A stretch of DNA of 64,000 nucleotides from contig NZ_CP107960.1 of assembly GCF_036077095.1 (NCBI RefSeq), positions 3,410,001-3,474,000 on the forward strand, given 5' to 3'. Made by a program: the position numbers and the translations under genes. Below the pieces are notes generated by a model. That model saw only the letters and a list, made by a program, of their open reading frames with translations, was not told the origin of the DNA and made no database searches. Shown here piece by piece: positions 8,327 through 16,458 of this stretch. The DNA comes from Streptomyces sp. NBC_00376 (GTDB lineage: Bacteria > Actinomycetota > Actinomycetes > Streptomycetales > Streptomycetaceae). Within the stretch, counting starts at the first letter, position 1. Each line of letters starts with the position of its first letter.

Positions 8327-9612
8327 TTGCCCTGGCCCTTGCGGTAGCGCATGCCGTCCGCCTTCGGCATCCGCAGCCGCTGGGCGGAGAGCGAGAGGAC
8401 GAGCAGCGTGACGATGTACGGGGTGGCGCTCACGAACTCGGTGGGCACGGTGTCCGTACCGAGGTACCAGACCAGCACCGCGGCGGCGATGACCGCGCTG
8501 ACCACGCCCTGGACGAAGCTCTTGCGGTAGAGCTTCCAGGCGGCGAGCGCGGCCAGCACGACGACGAGCAGCAGGAGCAGCGCGTGGACGGACTCGCCGC
8601 CGTTGCGCAGCTGGAGCGCGTCGGCGAAGCCGAACAGCCCGGCGCCCATGGCGAGCCCGCCGGGCCGCCAGTTGCCGAAGATCATCGCGGCGAGACCGAT
8701 GTAGCCGCGGCCGCCGGTCTGGCCCTCGTTGTAGATGTGCGAGGTGACCAGCGAGAGGAAGGCACCGCCGAGGCCGGCCATGCCGCCGGAGATGATCACC
8801 GCGATGTACTTGTACGTGTAGACGTTCACGCCGAGCGACTCGGCGGCGACCGGGTTCTCGCCGCAGGAGCGCAGCCGCAGCCCGAACGAGGTCTTCCAGA
8901 GCACGAAGAACGTGAGCACGAACAGGATGATGGCCAGGATCGTCAGCAGCGAAACGTTGGTGACCAGGCCGCCGATGACGCCGGCCAGGTCGGAGACGAA
9001 GAACCAGTGGTGCTTCTCGATGGAGTGCAGCCAGTCGGAGAGGCCCGGGATCGTCACCGAGGTGATCTCGTCGGCCGGTGGGGACTGCTTCGGGCTGCCG
9101 CCCTTGGCCGCCGCCTCGCCCGAGTTGAACCAGAGCTTGGCGAAGTAGGTGGTGAAGCCGAGCGCCAGGATGTTGATGGCGATACCGGAGATGATGTGGT
9201 CGACGCCGAAGGTGACAGTCGCGACCGCGTGCAGCAGTCCGCCGAGCATGCCGCCGACGACCCCGGCCAGTACGCCGAGCCACGGGTTGGTCTGCCAGCC
9301 GGCCCAGGCGCCGAAGAAGGTGCCCAGGATCATCATGCCTTCGAGGCCGATGTTGACCACGCCGGCCCGCTCGGCCCAGAGGCCGCCGAGACCGGCGAGG
9401 CCGATCGGTACGGCCATGGCGAGCGCCGCGCTGATCTGGCCGGCGGAGGTGACGTCCTCGGCGCCGGTGATGGCGCGCACGGCGGACAGCGCGAGCAGCA
9501 CGCCCGCGATGATCAGCAGGACGACGGGGAAGGAGAGGCGGGTGCGGCCGCCCTTGCCGCCGGCGACCTTGGGGGCCGCGGGGGGCGGGGTGGAAGTCGC
9601 CGTGGCGCTCAC
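8323..9612 (-). CDS. Nucleoside ABC transporter permease (second)
   Basis: Polytopic membrane protein of 429 residues of the BPD_transp_2 family (RbsC/NupQ type), with about ten hydrophobic segments. Motifs such as NIGLEGMMILGTF and LRLRSCGENPVAAESLGVNV match the pair of permeases used by BMP-type nucleoside importers. A cytoplasmic insertion (EAAAKGGSPKQSPPADE) is visible. It overlaps the other permease (GTGA at 9609-9612) and cdd, giving a tightly coupled operon. Confidence 0.92.
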   Translation of the reverse strand: MSATATSTPPPAAPKVAGGKGGRTRLSFPVVLLIIAGVLLALSAVRAITGAEDVTSAGQISAALAMAVPIGLAGLGGLWAERAGVVNIGLEGMMILGTFFGAWAGWQTNPWLGVLAGVVGGMLGGLLHAVATVTFGVDHIISGIAINILALGFTTYFAKLWFNSGEAAAKGGSPKQSPPADEITSVTIPGLSDWLHSIEKHHWFFVSDLAGVIGGLVTNVSLLTILAIILFVLTFFVLWKTSFGLRLRSCGENPVAAESLGVNVYTYKYIAVIISGGMAGLGGAFLSLVTSHIYNEGQTGGRGYIGLAAMIFGNWRPGGLAMGAGLFGFADALQLRNGGESVHALLLLLVVVLAALAAWKLYRKSFVQGVVSAVIAAAVLVWYLGTDTVPTEFVSATPYIVTLLVLSLSAQRLRMPKADGMRYRKGQGK

Positions 9613-10727
9613 GCCGACACCTCCTGCTGGTCGTTGTTACGGGCGGCGGCCTGTGCGGCGAGTTCCGCGCCGACCTTGCTCTGCTGGCGCTTGAGTCCGT
9701 AGCGGCGGACGACTTCGTAGGCGATGACGACGCACAGGACGATGACGCCCTGGATCACGCCGACGATCTCCTTGTCGTAGCCCTCGAATTCGAGCTTGCC
9801 GGTGCCGCGCTCCAGGAAGCCCCAGAGCAGCGCGCCGAGCGCGATGCCGATGGGGTGGTTGCGGCCGAGGAGGGCGATGGCGATACCGGTGAAGCCGATG
9901 CCGACCGGGAAGTCGCCGCTGTACTCGAAGCTGTCGTTGAGGAGGGTCGGCATGCCGATCAGACCGGCGACGGCGCCGGAGATCAGCATCGAGGTGATGA
10001 CCATCTTCTTGACGTCGACACCGCTGGCCTCGGCCGCGGAGCCGGACTGGCCGACGGTGCGCAGGTCGAAGCCGAAGCGGGTGCGCGAGAGCGTGAACCA
10101 GTAGGCGACGCCCGCGACGACCGCGACCACGATGAAGCCCCAGACGGGCGACGGGGTGGTCGGGAACTCGAAGAAGTGCGAGGACTCCGGGATCGGCTTG
10201 GTGGAGATCTTCGTGCCGGCCTCGTCGAGGTGGCCGAGGCGGCCCTGCTGGAGGAGATAGCCGATGATCGCGGTCGCGATGGCGTTCAGCATGATCGTCG
10301 AAACGACCTCGCTGACGCCCCGGGTGACCTTGAGGACACCGGCGATGCCGGCCCACATCGCGCCGACGATCATCGCCGTGAGGATGATCAGCGGGATCTG
10401 CAGGGCGCCGGGCAGGGTCAGCGCGCCGCCGACCGCGGCGGCGAAAAAGGCGGCCAGGCGGTACTGGCCGTCGACGCCGATGTTGAAGAGGTTCATCCGG
10501 AAGCCGACGGCCACCGCGAGACCCGCGAGGTAGTACGTCGTCGCCTTGTTGAGGATGTAGACCTGGCTGTCCGACTTCATCCCGTAGTCGAACATGATGC
10601 CGAAGGCGCTGAACGGCTCCTTGCCGGTGGCGGCCAGCACGAGTGCGGTCACCAGGAAGGCGACCACGATCGCGAGTACGGGGGCCGCGATCCCCAGGAG
10701 CAGCCGCTCCTTGTCGATCTTCTTCAT
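9609..10727 (-). CDS. Nucleoside ABC transporter permease (first)
   Basis: Polytopic permease of 372 residues, BPD_transp_2 family. It carries the paired motif NIGVDGQYRLAAFFAAAVGG and the coupling-helix region LRTVGQSGSAAEASGVDVKK that docks on the ATPase. It starts at ATG 10727 inside the ATGA overlap with the ATPase gene. With the 8323-9612 permease it forms the heterodimeric channel of a BMP-type nucleoside importer. Substrate is inferred from linkage to cdd and deoA. Confidence 0.92.
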   Translation of the reverse strand: MKKIDKERLLLGIAAPVLAIVVAFLVTALVLAATGKEPFSAFGIMFDYGMKSDSQVYILNKATTYYLAGLAVAVGFRMNLFNIGVDGQYRLAAFFAAAVGGALTLPGALQIPLIILTAMIVGAMWAGIAGVLKVTRGVSEVVSTIMLNAIATAIIGYLLQQGRLGHLDEAGTKISTKPIPESSHFFEFPTTPSPVWGFIVVAVVAGVAYWFTLSRTRFGFDLRTVGQSGSAAEASGVDVKKMVITSMLISGAVAGLIGMPTLLNDSFEYSGDFPVGIGFTGIAIALLGRNHPIGIALGALLWGFLERGTGKLEFEGYDKEIVGVIQGVIVLCVVIAYEVVRRYGLKRQQSKVGAELAAQAAARNNDQQEVSA

Positions 10728-12388
10728 CGGTCCTCTCCCCCGTCCCGGGGGTCGGTGTCGGTGCTGTCGGCGCCGTCGGAGCTGTCAGTACTGTCGGCGC
10801 TGTCCGCGCCGTCGGCGGCCGTGTCCTCGGGTGCCGGTGACTCGTCCGGGGCTTCCAGGTGGCCGGTGGCCGCGCCCGTCATCGCCGAGCCGAGCTCCTC
10901 CGGGGTGATGGTCGCCGGGTCGGCGTCCGCCACCAGCCGGCCGCGGTACATGACGCGCAGAGTGTCGGAGAGGCCGATCAGCTCGTCCAGGTCGGCGGAG
11001 ATCAGCAACACCGCGAGACCTTCGCGGCGCGCCTCGCGGATCTGGTCCCAGATCTGCGCCTGCGCGCCGACGTCCACACCCCGGGTCGGGTGCGCGGCGA
11101 TCAGGAGCTTGGGGGCGTGGCTCATCTCGCGGCCGACGATCAGCTTCTGCTGGTTGCCGCCGGAGAGCGAGGCGGCGGTGACGTCGATGCCGGGGGTGCG
11201 CACGTCGTACTCGCGCACGATCCGCTCGGTGTCGGCGCGGGCGCCCTTGAGGTCGAGGAACGCGCCCTTGCTGTTGGGGCGTTCGGTGACGTGACCGAGG
11301 ATGCGGTTCTCCCAGAGGGGGGCCTCCAGCAGCAGTCCGTGCCGGTGGCGGTCCTCGGGGATGACGCCCATGCCGTCCTCGCGGCGCTTGCGGGTCGGCG
11401 TGCGGGAGATGTCGGCGCCGTCGAGGGTGAGCACTCCGGCGTCGAGCTGGCGCATGCCCATGATGGCGTCGACGAGTTCGGACTGGCCGTTGCCCTCGAC
11501 GCCCGCGATCCCGAGGACCTCGCCCTTGTGGATGGTGAAGCCGATCCCGTCGAGGACCGAACGCACCACGCCGTCCGGGTCGGTGGCGCTCAGCCGCAGC
11601 CCGTCGACGGTCAGCATCGGCACGTCGGTGACGGTCGACTCGCGGGTCTCGGGCGAGGGGAGTTCGCTGCCGACCATGAGCTCGGCGAGCTGCTTGGTCG
11701 TGGTGCTCTTCGGATCGGCGGTGCCCACCGTCGTACCGCGCCGGATGACGGTGATCTCGTCGGCGACCGAGAGGACCTCGCCCAGCTTGTGCGAGATGAA
11801 GATGACGGTCAGACCCTCGGCCTTGAGCTCGCGCAGGTTGTCGAAGAGCGCGTCGACCTCCTGCGGCACCAGGACGGCGGTGGGCTCGTCGAGGATCAGG
11901 GTGCGGGCGCCGCGGTAGAGGACCTTGAGGATCTCCACGCGCTGCCGGTCGGCGACCCCGAGGTCCTCGACCATGGCGTCCGGGCGGACCCCGAGACCGT
12001 ACGAGTCGGAGATCTCCTTGATCTTCGCGCGGGCCCGGTCGCCGATCCCGTACAGCTTCTCCGAGCCGAGGACGACGTTCTCCAGGACGGTGAGGTAGTC
12101 GGCGAGCATGAAGTGCTGGTGCACCATGCCGATGCCGCGCGCGATGGCATCACCGGGGTTGTGGAACGAGACCTGCTCGCCGTCCACCGCGATGGTGCCC
12201 TCGTCCGGCTTCTGCATGCCGTAAAGGATCTTCATCAGAGTGGACTTGCCGGCACCGTTCTCGCCGACGAGGGCGTGGACGGTGCCGCGGCGCACGGTGA
12301 TGTCGATGTCGTGGTTGGCCACGACCCCGGGGAACCGCTTGGTGATGCCGCGGAGCTCCACGGCATGGGGACTGCTGGACGCGTTGAT
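10724..12388 (-). CDS. Double-domain ATPase of the nucleoside ABC importer, apparent ATC start
   Basis: RbsA-type ATPase of 554 residues with two nucleotide-binding domains. The first has an intact Walker A (GENGAGKST) and Walker B (LILDEPTA). The second has the usual degenerate P-loop (GVEGNGQSE) and the signature LSGGNQQK. The last roughly 48 residues form an Asp/Ser-rich tail. No ATG, GTG or TTG lies at the expected N-terminus. AAGGAG (12397-12402) is eight bases from ATC at 12386-12388, which begins INASSSPHAVELRGITKRF. The next GTG (12361) lacks a ribosome binding site and would start inside the first strand. I therefore call the ATC start. Confidence 0.88.
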   Translation of the reverse strand: MNASSSPHAVELRGITKRFPGVVANHDIDITVRRGTVHALVGENGAGKSTLMKILYGMQKPDEGTIAVDGEQVSFHNPGDAIARGIGMVHQHFMLADYLTVLENVVLGSEKLYGIGDRARAKIKEISDSYGLGVRPDAMVEDLGVADRQRVEILKVLYRGARTLILDEPTAVLVPQEVDALFDNLRELKAEGLTVIFISHKLGEVLSVADEITVIRRGTTVGTADPKSTTTKQLAELMVGSELPSPETRESTVTDVPMLTVDGLRLSATDPDGVVRSVLDGIGFTIHKGEVLGIAGVEGNGQSELVDAIMGMRQLDAGVLTLDGADISRTPTRKRREDGMGVIPEDRHRHGLLLEAPLWENRILGHVTERPNSKGAFLDLKGARADTERIVREYDVRTPGIDVTAASLSGGNQQKLIVGREMSHAPKLLIAAHPTRGVDVGAQAQIWDQIREARREGLAVLLISADLDELIGLSDTLRVMYRGRLVADADPATITPEELGSAMTGAATGHLEAPDESPAPEDTAADGADSADSTDSSDGADSTDTDPRDGGEDR

Positions 12389-12396
12389 GGCGCACT

Positions 12397-12402
12397 CTCC
12401 TT
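12397..12402 (-). promoter_or_regulatory. Ribosome binding site placing the ATC start
   Basis: AAGGAG on the minus strand lies eight bases before ATC (12388-12386). No conventional start codon is at this spacing in the reading frame of the ABC ATPase. Confidence 0.7.
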
Positions 12403-12457
12403 GGCAGGAGCGGAGGGCGGAGGCGGTGGGAGCGTGAAAGGTATCGCGCCGGGCGGA

Positions 12458-12473
12458 CGCTACGCGCGTAGCG
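12458..12473. promoter_or_regulatory. Perfect 16-bp palindrome before the ABC operon
   Basis: CGCTACGCGCGTAGCG is a perfect inverted repeat with a central CG, 70 bases upstream of the ATPase start. It shares the core CTACGCGCGTAG with the sites before deoA and the BMP lipoprotein gene. Length and symmetry suit a LacI- or GntR-type dimer, but no regulator gene is adjacent. Confidence 0.65.
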
Positions 12474-12555
12474 CCACCGAATCGTTGGCCACCTGATGAC
12501 AGGTGGCGGACCGTGTGCGTACGGCTACGGCAAGTCGGCCGGGCCGGTACGTGAA

Positions 12556-12598
12556 ATCGGGGCCCGAGTGAGCCGAAGCGGCTCACCCGGGCCCCGAT
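12556..12598 (-). terminator. Terminator after the BMP lipoprotein gene
   Basis: ATCGGGGCCCG and AGTGAGCC pair with GGCTCACC and CGGGCCCCGAT around loop GAAGC, forming a long near-perfect stem 10 bases after the lipoprotein stop. It separates the binding-protein gene from the ATPase operon. Confidence 0.85.
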
Positions 12599-12608
12599 CG
12601 ACGGTGGA

Positions 12609-13649
12609 TCAGGTCGTGGTCTTGACCTTGATGGTGCCGTCGGCGATCTTCTTCTTCGCCTCGTCGAGCTTGGCCTGGATGTCCTTGATGTGGTCACCCG
12701 TGGTGGTCAGGCTGACGCCGTCCTTGGCCAGGGTGTACGTCTGCGTGCCGGTCAGCGGCTTGCCGTCCTTGACGGACTTGACCAGGTCGTAGACACCGCC
12801 GTCGACGTTCTTCACGACCGAGGTCATGATCGTGTCCTTGTACTTCGACAGCGACGGGTCGAGGGCCTGGTCGGAGTCGACGCCGATGGACCAGGCGCCC
12901 TTCTTGCCCGCGACGGCCTCGATCGAACCGGCACCCGAGCCGCCCGCGGCGGCGAAGATGACGTCGGCACCCTTGTCGAGCATGCCCTTGGCGGCGTACG
13001 AGCCCTTGTCGGGGCTGCCGAAGCCGGACAGGTCCGAACCGGTGGACAGGTACTGGATCTGCACCTTGGCCTTCGGGTTCGTCTCCATGACGCCCTGCTG
13101 GAAGCCCGCGGCGAACTTCTTGATCAGCGGAAGGTCCACACCGCCGATGAAGCCGACCTGGCCGTCCTTCGACTTCAGCGCGGCGGCGACACCGGCGAGG
13201 TAGGAGCCCTGCTCCTCGGTGAAGACGATGCTGTCGACGTTCTTCGCGCTGGCGACCGAGTCGACCAGGCCGAAGTTCACCTTCGGGTACTTGGCGGCGA
13301 TCTTGTCGACCGCGTCCTTGTACGCGAAGCCGACCGCGACGACCGGGTTGTAGCCGCCCTCGGCGAGCGACTCCAGGCGCTGCTCACGGTCGGCGGGGGT
13401 CTCACCGGTCTTGGCGGTGAGCTCCTTGGTCTCGGCACCGAACTCGGACTTGGCCTTGTCCAGGCCACGCGCGGCGGAGTCGTTGAACGAGTTGTCACCA
13501 CGGCCGCCCACGTCGTAGGCCATGCCGATCTTCATCTTGCCCTTGTCGGAGCCGGAGCTCTCGGTGGACGACTCACCGCACGCGGTGGCGGTGAACGCGA
13601 GGGCCGCAGTGACGGTACACGCAGCGGTGATCTTGGATACCCGGCGCAA
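12609..13649 (-). CDS. BMP-family nucleoside-binding lipoprotein
   Basis: Extracytoplasmic solute-binding lipoprotein of 346 residues (Bmp/PnrA family) that captures nucleosides for the ABC importer downstream. The lipoprotein signal peptide ends TATAC with the lipidated residue at Cys24. The mature domain has the family motifs AYDVGGRGDNSFNDSA and VGFIGGVDLPLIKKF. It is transcribed separately from the ATPase and permeases, which lets the abundant binding protein be made in excess. The promoter region contains a half-conserved copy of the shared palindrome. Confidence 0.93.
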   Translation of the reverse strand: MRRVSKITAACTVTAALAFTATACGESSTESSGSDKGKMKIGMAYDVGGRGDNSFNDSAARGLDKAKSEFGAETKELTAKTGETPADREQRLESLAEGGYNPVVAVGFAYKDAVDKIAAKYPKVNFGLVDSVASAKNVDSIVFTEEQGSYLAGVAAALKSKDGQVGFIGGVDLPLIKKFAAGFQQGVMETNPKAKVQIQYLSTGSDLSGFGSPDKGSYAAKGMLDKGADVIFAAAGGSGAGSIEAVAGKKGAWSIGVDSDQALDPSLSKYKDTIMTSVVKNVDGGVYDLVKSVKDGKPLTGTQTYTLAKDGVSLTTTGDHIKDIQAKLDEAKKKIADGTIKVKTTT

Positions 13650-13707
13650 GGGAAGGCTCCTTCAAACCTGACCGAAGCGCCTCTTCCGGCGCTGGTTTCG
13701 CCGCGAT

Positions 13708-13723
13708 CGTAACGCGCGTAGAT
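13708..13723. promoter_or_regulatory. Partial copy of the nucleoside-gene palindrome before the BMP gene
   Basis: CGTAACGCGCGTAGAT keeps the right half GCGTAGAT and the core ACGCGCGT of the sites at 7863 and 12458. It lies 59 bases before the lipoprotein start. On the minus strand TACGAT next to it could be a -10 hexamer. Confidence 0.5.
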
Positions 13724-13787
13724 GTCAGATAAAGCCCTGTACGGAAGCCGTTATCGGATCGTCGCGAACCAGTGGTGACGTCTCCGG

Positions 13788-15014
13788 TTACGGATGGTTG
13801 CGGTCGAGCAACGCGGAGGCAGTGAACAGCTCCACGGCGACCGTGATCGCCTCCTCATCGGCGTCGAAATCACCCCGATGCAGGTCGAGCCGGGCAGTGT
13901 CGCCGGGCGTGCGGACCCCGAGCCGGGCCATGGCGCCGGGGACGTGTTCCAGGTACCAGGAGAAGTCCTCGCCGCCCAGGCTCTGTTCGGTGTCCTCGAT
14001 CGCATACGATCCACGGCGCGCGGTCATCGCCGTGGCGAGCAGATCGATCACGGCGGCGTCGTTCACGACGGGCGGGACGCCCCGGACGTAGTCGATCACC
14101 GTCTTGGCGCCGTGCATCCCGGCCACCTCGTCGATGGCGGCGTGCACCAGGTCGGGGGCCTCCCGCCAGGCGGCCAGCTCCAGGCAGCGGACGGTGCCCG
14201 ACAGTTCGGCGTGCTGCGGGATCACGTTGCAGGCGTGACCGGACTCCAGCCGCCCCCAGGTGACGGCGAGCCCGGCCCGCGCGTCGACCCGGCGGGCCAG
14301 CAGCGCGGGCACCTCGGTGGCGACCTTGGCGGCGGCGGTGACCAGGTCGGTGGTCAGGTGCGGGCGGGCGGTGTGGCCGCCCGGACCGTCGAGCGACACC
14401 TCCAGCCGGTCGCAGGCCGAGGTGATCGCCCCGACCCGGAGCCCGATCCGCCCCACGTCCACCTTCGGGTCGCAGTGCACCCCGATGATCCGCCCGACGC
14501 CCTCCATCGCCCCGGACAGGATCGTGTCGGGCGCCCCGCCGGGCAGTACCTCCTCGGCCGGCTGGAAGATCAGCCGTACGGGGTTCGGGAGCAGCCCCCG
14601 CCGGTCGAGCTCGGCGAGCACCAGCCCGGCGCCGAGGACCGAGGTGGTGTGGATGTCGTGCCCGCAGGCGTGCGCCCGGTCGGGGACGGTGGAGCGGTAC
14701 GGGACGCCGGTCTTGGTGTCCGGGATGGGCAGTGCGTCGATGTCCGCGCGCAGGGCGAGCATCGGCGCGGTGGAGCCGTCCCGCGTGCCCACGTCGCAGA
14801 TGAGCCCCGTCCCCGTGTCGAGCACCCGGGGTTCCAGTCCCGCCTTCTCCAGCCGGGCCTGGATGGCCGCGGTGGTACGGAACTCCTGGTTGCCCAGCTC
14901 GGGGTGCATGTGCAGGTCGCGCCGGAAGGCGATCAGCTCGGCACGCAGGTCCTCGGGCAGGGTGCCGGGCAGCGCCTCGTCGCCGGGCGGCTGGGCATCG
15001 GAATCGCGGGACAT
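13788..15014 (-). CDS. M20-family amidohydrolase (hippurate hydrolase/aminoacylase-like)
   Basis: Cytosolic metal-dependent amidase of 408 residues. Visible motifs are the N-terminal FRRDLHMHPELGNQEF, the metal-ligand region RADIDALPI, HACGHDIHT, QPAEEVLPGG, and a C-terminal GGEDFSWYLEHVPGAM. Together they define the M20D amidohydrolase group that cleaves N-acyl or N-benzoyl amino acids or related amides. The ATG at 15014 has AGGTGA about nine bases upstream. A GTG four codons earlier (15026) is weaker. The exact substrate cannot be read from sequence. Confidence 0.9.
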   Translation of the reverse strand: MSRDSDAQPPGDEALPGTLPEDLRAELIAFRRDLHMHPELGNQEFRTTAAIQARLEKAGLEPRVLDTGTGLICDVGTRDGSTAPMLALRADIDALPIPDTKTGVPYRSTVPDRAHACGHDIHTTSVLGAGLVLAELDRRGLLPNPVRLIFQPAEEVLPGGAPDTILSGAMEGVGRIIGVHCDPKVDVGRIGLRVGAITSACDRLEVSLDGPGGHTARPHLTTDLVTAAAKVATEVPALLARRVDARAGLAVTWGRLESGHACNVIPQHAELSGTVRCLELAAWREAPDLVHAAIDEVAGMHGAKTVIDYVRGVPPVVNDAAVIDLLATAMTARRGSYAIEDTEQSLGGEDFSWYLEHVPGAMARLGVRTPGDTARLDLHRGDFDADEEAITVAVELFTASALLDRNHP

Positions 15015-15194
15015 CAACTGGTTCACCTGGTGAAGGGTAAGGCCCTTCCCCCTTCAACTGACCATGAAACAAGAAAAGTTCAGCCACATAGACGAATAAA
15101 TGACTGCGTCGTGGCGTGTGAGGTGACGGCCGGGTGGGTACACTCGCCCCCTTTTGCGCCATGATCGGCGGCCGCGACGGACCACCGGCCTCCA

Positions 15195-15836
15195 TCAGCC
15201 GGACAGCCCCCGGCGCACCGGCGTCAGCGCCACCCCGAGGAACAGGGCCCCGACCGGCAGCAGATCCAGACTCACGGCCATCACCACCGTCCCCGCCAGC
15301 ACCAGCACAGGCGCCCATGCCCGGACCAGCTCACGGCGGAGGAAGGCGAGCAGGGTGACGAGGGCCAGCAGCCCGAGCCAGAACAGCATCGGCACCACGG
15401 TGTAGACCAACGGCATCACACCGGGCACGCCCTGCACCCGGTCGAACATCTCGCTCATGGCCTCTTTGTCCGCCGCGACGAAGCCGACCCCCAGGTCGAT
15501 CACCGCCTGCACCACCACCGCCGCCGCACCGAGCAGCCCGGTCCAGGCGGCCACCTCACAGGCGACCCGCCCGCCCCCGCGCTCCCCGGCCGGCCCCCGC
15601 AGCCCCAGGAAGACCGGCACGAAGGCGAGCACCCCGGCCAGGAACAACAGATGTGCCACCGTCCACCACACCCCGGGCCCGTAGTCGCCGACGGATCGCC
15701 CGGCCAGCCGCACCACCCCGTACCCCGCCATCAGGGCGGGCCCCGCAAGAAGGGCCGTTGCGGCCGTCACCCCGGCCGTGCCCTGCGTACCGGCCGCCCC
15801 ACCATGCCGCTCCGTCGCCGTCCTCATCGTTGTCAT
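15195..15836 (-). CDS. Polytopic membrane protein of unknown function
   Basis: Hypothetical protein of 213 residues with about five hydrophobic segments (for example GVWWTVAHLLFLAGVLAFVPVFL and MPLVYTVVPMLFWLGLLALVTLL) and short charged loops. No enzymatic motif is visible. It resembles unnamed DUF-type integral membrane proteins common in Streptomyces. It has no clear ribosome binding site at the ATG, so the start is approximate. It stands alone between the amidohydrolase promoter region and the broken PIN gene. Confidence 0.7.
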   Translation of the reverse strand: MTTMRTATERHGGAAGTQGTAGVTAATALLAGPALMAGYGVVRLAGRSVGDYGPGVWWTVAHLLFLAGVLAFVPVFLGLRGPAGERGGGRVACEVAAWTGLLGAAAVVVQAVIDLGVGFVAADKEAMSEMFDRVQGVPGVMPLVYTVVPMLFWLGLLALVTLLAFLRRELVRAWAPVLVLAGTVVMAVSLDLLPVGALFLGVALTPVRRGLSG

Positions 15837-16040
15837 GCGTTGATGCTCGCGCCCGGCCGACCCTGACCGCCATCGGGACCTTCCCCCAACAAACCCTGGG
15901 GGTACGCCACTTACGGGTCAGGGTGATCCATGACGCACCGCAGGCCTGCCTACCGGCATCGGCATCGGCATCGACCGCCATTCCCCGGCAGGCAGGAGCC
16001 GGCCGCCGTCGGCGCATGCCCCGGGATCACGGAGTAACCA
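15837..16040. other. Intergenic stretch with no recognisable gene
   Basis: It contains CCCCCAACAAACCCTGGGGG near 15893-15912, a possible hairpin, and three tandem copies of GGCATC at 15955-15972. No convincing coding pattern, RNA gene or antitoxin gene for the neighbouring PIN remnant was seen. Confidence 0.5.
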
Positions 16041-16390
16041 CATGTCGTCCTGTGGCGGCTCGACGACTCCGCCGAGCTCACCGACATCAAGCACCTGCTG
16101 GACACGGAGCCCTCGGTCCTCGTCGGTGCGGTCACCCCGTGGGAGATCGCGATCAAGCAGTCCCTGGGAAAGCCCGAAGGTCCCGAGGACCTGGCCGAAC
16201 GGGACGGGACAGCCAGTTCACCCCGCTTCCGATCACCACGGGACACGGCGTGCGGGCGGGCGGACTGCCCGCACATCACCACGATCCGTTCGACCGGCCA
16301 CTGATCGCACAGGCCCAGACCGAGGGAATGACGATCCTGACCCGCGACAAGTGGATGCCCTCCTACGACGTGCAGGTCATGCCCGTCTGA
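16041..16390 (+). pseudogene. Frameshifted, N-terminally truncated VapC-type PIN-domain toxin
   Basis: Frame 3 encodes HVVLWRLDDSAEL, then VGAVTPWEIAIKQSLGK and LAER (to about 16202). The reading then resumes in frame 2 from about 16205 as RDSQFTPLPITTGHG, PAHHHDPFDRPLIAQA and ILTRDKW, ending at 16390. These are consecutive pieces of one PIN-fold ribonuclease (type II toxin family), so an indel of 2 or 5 bases has broken the gene. The N-terminal LLLDTH strand carrying the first catalytic Asp is also missing, replaced by unrelated sequence. No VapB antitoxin is adjacent. The element looks like a dead toxin-antitoxin remnant. Confidence 0.85.
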
Positions 16391-16458
16391 CGGATCTGCG
16401 CCCTTCGTTGCCCCGGGCGTTCGGCGGGCGGGGCCGAGAGGTGCCCGCCCGATGCTTC

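Noticed and set aside
8278..12496. Several 300-550-codon plus-strand frames across the nucleoside operon
   Set aside because: All are antisense shadows. The minus strand carries overlapping, motif-bearing ABC genes with ribosome binding sites.
15027..15194. Hairpin AAGGG-CCCTT near 15035-15050 as a terminator or attenuator
   Set aside because: The stem is only five bases and lies upstream of the amidohydrolase start in an A/T-rich stretch. Too weak to call.
15955..15972. Three tandem GGCATC units as a possible microsatellite or CRISPR-like repeat
   Set aside because: Only 18 bases, no spacers, no cas genes. Chance simple sequence.
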